Below are positions 56,660-64,000 of a DNA stretch of 64,000 bases, piece by piece. The stretch is from positions 710,562-774,561 of the forward strand of contig OY811993.1 of NCBI GenBank assembly GCA_963681505.1. Reading direction: 5' to 3'. A program made the position numbers and the translations under genes. Origin of the DNA: Eunapius fragilis (taxonomy: Eukaryota > Porifera > Demospongiae > Spongillida > Spongillidae). The stretch's first letter is position 1. The number at the start of each line of letters is the position of its first letter. The notes below the pieces were generated by a model. It had not been told where the DNA came from. It saw nothing but the letters and a program-made list of their open reading frames with translations, and searched no databases.

Positions 56660-58252
56660 TTATTGACTTATTACCAATTCACATACATCATTCAGAGTAC
56701 GTTCAGAAGAATACTGCTGTACAATATTGGTAACAAACTTCTCCTTCATTTCACCTTGTGTGGTAGAGTCATTAATGTTCTCCAGATATGCGTAAATGGC
56801 TGCAACGGTTGTGTTCTCTTTGTTCTGTTCAACTGCTGGAACTGAGTCTATTGAATGAAAATCAGTCCGATTTGGTTGCAGAATCCAAAGGGCTGTGCAA
56901 CAAATCTGGTAATAATCCTGGCTATAAGGCTTCAACCCCTTGCGATACATGCAAGATTTCTCATATCCTTGAATGGAAAACATGTTTTCCCCACCAGTTA
57001 AACGTTCATGGTCTATCAATATAGGACAATAGCATTCATTAATTTTCTTAAAGCACACATTTTCAAGACGAATGTCACAATGTGCACACTTAAGCACATT
57101 GTGCAGCTCGAAAACTGCTTCACAGATACCATTAATGAGCTCAGTGAAGCATTTTAATGCCTCATTTCTCTTTAAAGGAGGCTTCAAATATTCATATACA
57201 TATAGATGTTGTTTCTTATTGAAAACCAGTGTTTTACAGACACACAGAGACCGAGACAGCTGTAATGTTTCTTCACGAAGCAAAACTTCAGCATTCTTAG
57301 TGTGGAATTTTTTTACAATGAAGTTTCCAAATTTGAACACCCAAGATGGGCCTGAATTGAGCTGTTGTAATGATTGTTGACAAGAAAAAAAATGTGGATG
57401 TTTATTTCTGAGATTTGCCTCAAGCCTTAACATCTCGTCAGATGTCAGAGGATAAAAACAGCCATCTATGAATTCTAGATCAGGAGCGACAGCGTTAGTG
57501 AGATTTTGCGTATTTTGTTTCAAAATCTCAACAATGGTATTTTTAACTCCATCCAGAGGAATGAAGCGACATTCAATGTAAAAGGACAATTGCTCTGGTG
57601 ACCACGATACAGTCACCTCTACAGCAAATGAAGCCCCATCAATTGCAGGCAAAACAAGTCCTTTCAAAGAGGAAATTTTTTTCCCCTTATCAATTCTGAT
57701 ATATCTCATACAGTCAATCAGCTTCAATATTAACTGCCTTATTGTTGCATGGACTTGACCAGAACTAATAATTTCAATAAGTAAAATAGGTAAATCATTT
57801 GTGTAGACAGCTACATCAGGCATTATATGTATACCAAATAGAGAGCGCATTCTAGTGAACTTCAGTTTACACCGTGCAGATATTCTGTATTTATAGCCCG
57901 TGACAATAAACTCCAATTTAAATGAAGATGCTTTGAGGAGTGTTGGTGTGGTACACCCAAGATAAGATGCAACCAAATAAACAGCTATATTTTCGTTAAT
58001 TTTTTTGGGACCTTTAAAAGTAGCAGGTAAATTGTAATATTTTGTTTTTGCTTCTTCATAATTTTCAACTTGGTGCAAAGAGAATACATAACGTTCATCT
58101 TCAGGAGATTTATAGAAAGAGCAATCAATGAAGGTTAATGTTTCAAAACAATGCTCATCCAAAGTAAATTGCGAAGTTGCTGATCTTCTTGGTGGTGAAG
58201 CACGGGTAAGATCAGTTGCATTAAATATACGCTGCGGAGCATGTGTAATATC
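56660..58252 (-). CDS. PD-(D/E)XK-like nuclease fused to a protein-kinase-like domain, large terminal exon
   Basis: The exon follows an acceptor (TTTTTTGTGATCTATTTAG|GAT) and is open for about 530 codons to TAA. Numbering from the codon at 58,162, residues 115-152 read MPDVAVY...LLIEIISSG then HATIRQLILKLIDCM, a PD-x13-E core of the PD-(D/E)XK nuclease type without a clear following lysine. Residues 276-430 look like a kinase: FIVKKF (ATP-binding Lys), YVYEYL hinge, HCDIRLENV catalytic loop (D363, N368) and LIDHERL in place of DFG (D384). No glycine-rich loop is obvious. Nuclease-kinase combinations are known from Crinkler-type and related effector or transposon-linked families in oomycetes, fungi and some animals. 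A role in toxicity or immunity is inference. Upstream exons were not found. E1 copy 2 begins 370 bp away. Confidence 0.7.
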   Translation of the reverse strand, partial: DITHAPQRIFNATDLTRASPPRRSATSQFTLDEHCFETLTFIDCSFYKSPEDERYVFSLHQVENYEEAKTKYYNLPATFKGPKKINENIAVYLVASYLGCTTPTLLKASSFKLEFIVTGYKYRISARCKLKFTRMRSLFGIHIMPDVAVYTNDLPILLIEIISSGQVHATIRQLILKLIDCMRYIRIDKGKKISSLKGLVLPAIDGASFAVEVTVSWSPEQLSFYIECRFIPLDGVKNTIVEILKQNTQNLTNAVAPDLEFIDGCFYPLTSDEMLRLEANLRNKHPHFFSCQQSLQQLNSGPSWVFKFGNFIVKKFHTKNAEVLLREETLQLSRSLCVCKTLVFNKKQHLYVYEYLKPPLKRNEALKCFTELINGICEAVFELHNVLKCAHCDIRLENVCFKKINECYCPILIDHERLTGGENMFSIQGYEKSCMYRKGLKPYSQDYYQICCTALWILQPNRTDFHSIDSVPAVEQNKENTTVAAIYAYLENINDSTTQGEMKEKFVTNIVQQYSSERTLNDVCELVISQ

Positions 58253-58388
58253 CTAAATAGATCACAAAAAATAAGGTGGTAAATACATCATCACCAATGC
58301 ACACACAAAACGCATACACAGTCTTGTACCTAGATAAATGCAATTGCCTATTTTGTGGCACATTGGAATGTAATGAACACCCAAGTCA

Positions 58389-58403
58389 CCCCCCCCCCCC
58401 CCT
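58389..58403. repeat. C-rich run
   Basis: About 14 C followed by CTCC, between the nuclease-kinase exon and E1 copy 2. Confidence 0.85.
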
Positions 58404-59517
58404 CCAAAATGCAATTAAGAGCCCACACAGGCAGTTAAATAAACACTATTAGCTGCTAGACCACTTTATGTGTGGAGAAACAGTGGCTTCCAAAGCAGAC
58501 TGAAGATCAATTAGCCAAAGGAGTTGTGCTATGTTGGAAGAGTTAAGTACACTGCAAAGAACTGTTTCCGCAATCTATTTTAGACTACCCAGAGGGCTGA
58601 TTAAATTGACTAATAAGGTATCCCCAACGCTTTTATTGTACGAAAATTGGTACGATTGAACTAACTCATATTTATGGTATTTTAACAATTGTACGATTTT
58701 TGGTATGTTTCAGCAGAAAAACATGCAAGCAAATTATCTCGTTTTTTAGGTCATCAAAGCCATTCTCTTTGGATTCAAGTGTAGTATTCACAGAACAAGC
58801 TTTTGTGTGAGTGTTGGCCCCATGCTCAAGGTAGATGCTGACTACTTCTTACGATGCGGAAAATGACATTTTGGGGCCCATTGATGTCTTGGACAGTTTC
58901 AGTGACGAGGAAGATGAATCTCGAGATGACTACACGTATCTTGGGGTTCGGCCTGACAGAATTAAAGTAAATATCATGTATGTAGGAAGTCAATAGATAA
59001 CATTCGTTCTGATGATAAGACAACCTTGAAAAAAGAACGTATGAAGTTGGGTATTCATGAGGGAGAAAATTTGGAAGATTATAACAACCTTTTGTTGCCT
59101 CCCTCCCACCTCTTTGTTGAAGCTTCAGGCGGAGCATGTGTGGGAACAAATGATGTGATGAGTTTGGCTGATATTGAGCTATGTTCTAAGTCACTGTTAT
59201 GGACCCGCTTCGCCACCGCATAGCTCGCACACCCCAACGATATGATTAACGGCAAATCTTTATCTTTAAGAATGCTTTTACAACACTTTTCTCTCCTTTT
59301 ATATTTTCTGGTGCTACTCACATGCAGGTGACCCAGATACAGGGTTCACTGTCACCCTTTCACTGTATGGCACCCCTTTCAACCGTCCGACCTCCTTAGA
59401 CTCAACCTCTTGGCACCTATTCATCGGGTCATGCTCTGTAAACTCTCCCTTCTCTTCCTGGTCACCTTTGCTCCATGACAGTCACTCTGATGCATTTCTA
59501 TAAATGCTCCTCCTACT

Positions 59518-60671
59518 ATGTTTTTTGATGAAGAGAACCATTCCGTGTATTCCATGGCACGTGATTTGGATTACTCAGTTTGGAAAATGTTCTTACATGG
59601 TTTATCATATTGTCCAAATAAGGAAGATTTTGGTGATATGTGGGGAGAAGCGATGATGTATGATTCTTCGATAACTTTTGCAGCCTCAGGTAAGATGCCC
59701 ACAATTATTTGTGTTGTACACTGTTGTCTTTCATTTAGATCTTTGGTTAACATGTGTTGACATTTTTTTCCACAAGGGTCTCACTATTCTTTCAGCTGAT
59801 GACGATCAACTGCAGTTAAAATGCAACAGAGGGTCCTTACTAGAAAGCATAATCCCAGAAAGCTGTATGGTCCACAGCAGGATGCGTGGTGTTAATTTGC
59901 TACTGGTGCTGTGATCTGTGCTCACGTGATATCATCACTGTAGAGTGACAGTAATAGTTTTCAATATCGCATGCAAACGTGCAAAAGGCCATAAGTTTCA
60001 ATGTGGCATTGCAGTACGGTTTTTCTAACATCATTGCTGTTGACCGAGGATACAGTGGAATAAAAAATACAACAGATGCTGCTGATGCAGGTTTACATCT
60101 AGGTGGAAAAAAAATTGGTCCTTATACTTTTAAAACAGAAGGTAACAAGAGGGCAAAAGTTATACGAAAGCACATACCCTTGTATGGTCATTCTAATGCT
60201 TACTATGCTTCACATTTTAAATAACAGAAACGAAACTACTGTAATATCACTTTGTTATAGAACTGGAACTGGAAAGCTATGTCATATGCAAAGTTCATCT
60301 GAAGACACAGACCCTTTTGAATGGGATTATGAATATGATGAATGTAAAGACAGGATTACATCATCCCACTCAGAGCGTAGTGATGATGTAATCCATCCAT
60401 AGGTGTGACACATAAATACCTTAGGTCTAAGGAGAGACAGTAACTCAACAGCATGCTCCAATGATCATGATTTTGATACTGCAAGAGTTTATGATATACA
60501 ATGCCTGCAGAAACTAAAACTTTGTGAGATTAAAGAAAAAATAATCTTCCATTACCACCCTTGCAACCAGAAGAAAGGAAATCAAACAGTTATGGAGGAA
60601 GCAATACAGCTTGATGGAACATTTCATGTGCATGATAAACCTTTATCCATTCCAGCTGAAAACGAAGTGTA
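59518..60671 (+). pseudogene. E1 copy 2 transposase, N-terminal and DDE-like segments
   Basis: Same blocks as copy 1: MFFDEENHSVYSMARDLDY and ITFAASG at 59,518-59,689, then a possible 87-bp intron (59,690-59,776, CAG|GTAAGA...CACAAG|GGT, phases disagree), SADDDQLQLKC, ALQYGFSNIIAVDRGYSG, GPYTFKTEGNKRAKVIRKH, RTGTGKLCHM and MEEAIQLDGTFHVHDKPL. Frame changes between blocks show decay. N1 interrupts it at 60,671 (TGTA target). Confidence 0.55.
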
Positions 60672-63600
60672 GTGCTTCTCACAAAGAGAGGGAAAAATGA
60701 GAGTTTCTAATTTATTTTTAGCCCTAACTCTTTAACCAAACACAATGTTGAAAAACCAATTACATGTTTGGAATCAGCATGTATTTTTGTATCATCCTGT
60801 GAATTTATGTTGTGTCAAGTGATGTGTTTTCGTTTCAGGACCACAACATGAAACATAGAATTAAAACAGCAATTATTTGATAACTCTAGAATGCAACGGA
60901 CTTAAGGCTTCAAAATTTCAACACAACTGCACCATCATAGTCTGCATGTCCTTGAGCAGTTTGATCATTGCAAGCCTCTAGTTATGGAGGTTGGTTAAAG
61001 ATAGTAAAAAATTGAAGGTGGGTAGCGGTTAAGGAAAAAACTCCAGAAATGTTCTGAGGTAAGGTTTAATTCTTCGTTCGCTACAATGCAAAGTCCCTGT
61101 AGTTATAATATAGAACGTTGTACTTTTATCATTTTTATTTTTCTTATTTTTTCTAATGAAAACAAAAAAATGATAAGGAGATACATAATAATTAATAGTA
61201 CAAAAAACATTAATTTAAAACATAAGCACTACAAATAACTATAAGTCACAGCAAGTGTTCGGTGAGACACATCTGGCCAAAATTGCCCTGGCATTCTGCC
61301 TCATGAGGGTGAGGCTGAAGCGACTGTAGATGCCCGACATAACCTAATTCAGAAGTCGACATAGTTTTGTGGCTACCTTTTTGGATATGGTCAAAAGTAC
61401 ATTGATAGCTTCATTGCCCCATCCCCCAAACACTTCTACAACCAAACGGATGCATGACCATCCCCTAAGGGCACATGCCTCATCATTTCTCATTCATTGC
61501 GATCGTATGTTGCAATTTGCAAAAGTTAAATATTCGATTATCGGATAAAAATTTTAACTTTTTTTGTACACGTTAAGGTATTATCATCCACTTTGACGTC
61601 ACAACTGATTATTGTAAAAATACAATTATGGTTTCTGGCCCATGCAGCAGTTTCCAAGTCTGTGATTCTATTTCTGGTACTGGTTCTTTTTAGAACCTAC
61701 CTGATACATGCACACATGTATCAGGGGGGTACCAGAAATAGAAAGCACAAAAGTTGGGAGGTGGAAGACATTCCTGTGGTTGTACAAGAGCAGTTGAGCA
61801 AGGGGAAGGCCAAGGAAGGGCTAAAAAAAATAGTCCAGAGATGATCATCAAGACCCAAAAAGGTTTGCGAAAAGGATTATGTACATGCATCTTTGTGCTA
61901 TCTTTTTCAGAAAAGTGTTGTGTTACCCTATTGACCTACTACATGGTGAGGCACACAAACACTTGTAGAGCTGAAAGTGTTAGTCTTGATTGTAATGTTT
62001 GTGGCAATAACAATGTGGGGGAAATATATAACTGATGCTGCTACAATGGCTGCCACAGTTGTCGGTCATTCAGCCAAAGTAATATGCCATTGGGTATATA
62101 ACTGTGTCAATATATGAAATGTCTCCTATCCAACATAACATATGATGATATTGAACATATCTTAAGCTCAGATCGTGGTACTGCTGTGGAAATTTAATTG
62201 CTGTTATCAGCCTTCACCCATTCAGTAAACAAATAGGTTGGGTTCTCTTTTAGTGCAAGCGTTATTGCGTACAAACTCTCTAGCTTTATTCTGAAAATTA
62301 TCATCGCATATAATACAATTGGGATATGGCTGTGAACTTGGCTTCAAGTGTATTCACCACCAAAATGGAGTGTATTATGATGGCATGAACAGAAGATGTA
62401 ATAGAGGACAGGGAGAAATATTGACTGAACTCAATAACATTAATATATGTAAAAGTAACCCCAATCCATTATTGTTAATGGACAAAAACCATTAAATAGA
62501 GATGTACAAGATGAAAGCACATTTTATGCTAACTGTGACGAATCATACTTTTGGGCTGATGAACACAACAGTGTTATTAAACAGAAATCACTTGGCCAGT
62601 CAATCACGATATCAGACTTCATTGAAGAAGTGGATGGTTTTCTAACTCTTGAAAGACATTCAGCTCGTGTTTCTCTTGAAATACAAAAGGATGGGTACTT
62701 TGATAATGACAAGTTGATGAAACAAGTCGGAAGGACAGTTGATACATTTGAAAGCAAATATCCTTTTGCACGTGCACTGTTTTTATTTGACAATACACCA
62801 TCTCACAGGAAAATGGCAGACAATCTACTTAATGCAGATGTCATGAATGTTTATCCTGGAGGGAAGCAACCATTAATGAGGGATACCGAGTGGGCTGGAG
62901 AAATTCAAACAATGGCACTCCTTGATGGACAAGCCAAAGGTATGAAGCTTCAAAAAAAAAAAAAAAACATTGAAATGAGAGGGCACTTATGCCTACATAT
63001 ACCAACATACAATTGTGAATTAAGTCTGATGTAAAGATTTTGGTGTTTTGCCAAAAAACATACTCGAGCTTATGCGCACGGAAGGATCACGAAAATTTGT
63101 GCCTGAGGGATTGAGTATGTGTTCTACAACAACAATTCAGAAGTATTTTATTGTAGAGACTATGAACAAGCATATAGAAATGGATAAACTGGGAAAGATG
63201 TGAATAAGCAAGTTAAAATGCATTAATCACATAAAAGAGTTTTTGATTCTACATGTACTTAGGGATTAATGTTTGTTAAATAAGTGTACGTGTACGTTTC
63301 ATATTAAGTACAACGATGCAAAATTTGATTCAGTTGATGAAATGCCATACAGCCAACGCTGCCTCGCCTGTTGAGAACACAAATTTGTCTATGTAGAACA
63401 GGCATTCTTTACTCTGTGAAATACAGTTTAAAAGTATCTCATCACATTTCCGACAAAATCAAAACAACGCATCATCAGTATAATGACATGCTTTGATACG
63501 TATGTCATCAATTATCAGAATTTCTATCCTTTTTAACTTCGACAAATTGCAACTTACAATCACAATGAAGGATAAGAGTATAATATTCCATATATTAACT

Positions 63601-64000
63601 ACAGAGACTTTGCAATGTAATGAACAAAAAATTATACCTTACCTCAAAAGTTTTTTTATTAACCACTACCCACCTTCAATTTTTTACAATCTTGAACCGA
63701 TCTCCATAACTAGCGGCATGCAACGATCAAACTGCTCATGGACATGCATACTATGATGGTGCAGTTGTGTTGTAAATCTGAGGCCTTAACTCCATTGCAT
63801 TCAAGAGTTATAAACAAAAACTATTGTTTAACCCTATGTTACTTGTTGTGGTCCTGAAACAAAACACATCACATGTATTCACAGGATGATACAAAAATAC
63901 ATGCTGATTCCAAAAATGTAATTGGTTTTTCTACATCGTGTTTGGTTACAGAGATATGGCTAAAAAACTAGAAATTCTCATTTTCCCCTCTTTGTGAGAA
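60672..64000 (+). mobile_element. N1, copy 2 (partial at the window end)
   Basis: Starts GTGCTTCTCACAAAGAGAGG after TGTA, and the window ends inside its opposite terminus (CCTCTTTGTGAGAA). The internal order equals copy 1 reversed: long TIR, the GAGGCAGAATGCCAGGGCAA-type insert near 61,270, the hairpin at 61,670, the transposase remnant, and the second TIR from about 63,330. Confidence 0.85.
62520..63034 (+). pseudogene. N1 copy 2 transposase, DDE-type catalytic fragment
   Basis: The upstream frame reads NCDESYFWADEHNSVIKQK, then LGQSITISDFIEEVDGFL; the main frame has DGYFDNDKLMKQV, LFLFDNTPSHRKMADNLLNA, VYPGGKQPLMRDTEWAGEIQ and GMKLQ, then an A15 slip and IPTYNCELSLM. The last motif is the decayed form of the HCELN.IE end of the family. 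This copy keeps four residues (NADVM-type) that copy 1 lost, so it is the slightly better preserved one. Confidence 0.65.

Larger units (their letters stand above)
58622..64000 (+). mobile_element. E1, copy 2 (inverted relative to copy 1), cut by the window end
   Basis: It begins CCCCAACGCTTTTATTGTAC and contains the same transposase segments and the same nested N1 as copy 1, in reverse orientation. It keeps about 70 bp of terminus (58,622-58,692) that copy 1 lost. The rest of the element, with the nuclease-like and C-terminal segments, lies beyond 64,000. Confidence 0.7.

Overview
The window is nuclear DNA of an animal. It has short exons with GT-AG splice sites, no operons, long AT-rich non-coding stretches, many (CA)n/(GT)n microsatellites and minisatellites, and a dense set of eukaryotic transposons. 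The best host gene is the 3' end of TAF10, a TFIID/SAGA subunit, at 51,502-52,900 on the plus strand. The transposon families resemble those I associate with sponges and cnidarians, so a non-bilaterian invertebrate, perhaps a sponge, is my guess. Nothing here proves the phylum.

Layout. 1-13 kb: a direct repeat, the 3' end of a non-LTR-type retroelement, a gag relic, a 0.7 kb polypurine tract, a small gene with an integrase-core-like end, a 22-bp minisatellite and long GT tracts. 13-20 kb: a minus-strand hAT transposase broken into pieces, with a Tc1/mariner fragment inside it, then another transposon-gene fragment. 20.2-27.4 kb: a composite called E1 here, whose transposase joins a DDE-like core and a PD-(D/E)XK-like nuclease. 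It is interrupted by a 3.3 kb long-TIR transposon, N1. 27.4-28.1 kb: the 3' end of a second retroelement related to the first. 28.8-32.2 kb: a direct duplication in which one copy gained a 543-bp MITE. 32.2-35.0 kb: a small TIR element, a 32-bp end-to-end transposon, and a gene resembling the C-terminal part of Plavaka/CACTA-type transposases.

35.3-38.7 kb: a CACTA-like element with subterminal repeats. 39.3-49.6 kb: a 10.3 kb TIR-flanked element (A) that holds a Mutator-like element, a foldback element with minisatellite arms, and a relative of A (B) inside the foldback. 50-55 kb: TAF10 and other probable short exons separated by at least nine tandem-repeat arrays. 56.7-58.3 kb: a long minus-strand exon joining a PD-(D/E)XK-like domain to a protein-kinase-like domain. 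58.6-64 kb: the second, inverted copy of E1+N1, cut by the window end.

The most informative signals are the E1/N1 composite, the neighbouring nuclease-kinase gene, a TIR family whose termini are seen at 10.3 kb, 1.15 kb and 32 bp element size, and the way CA arrays abut both TAF10 acceptor sites. Domain names rest on motif recognition by eye. No database search was possible.
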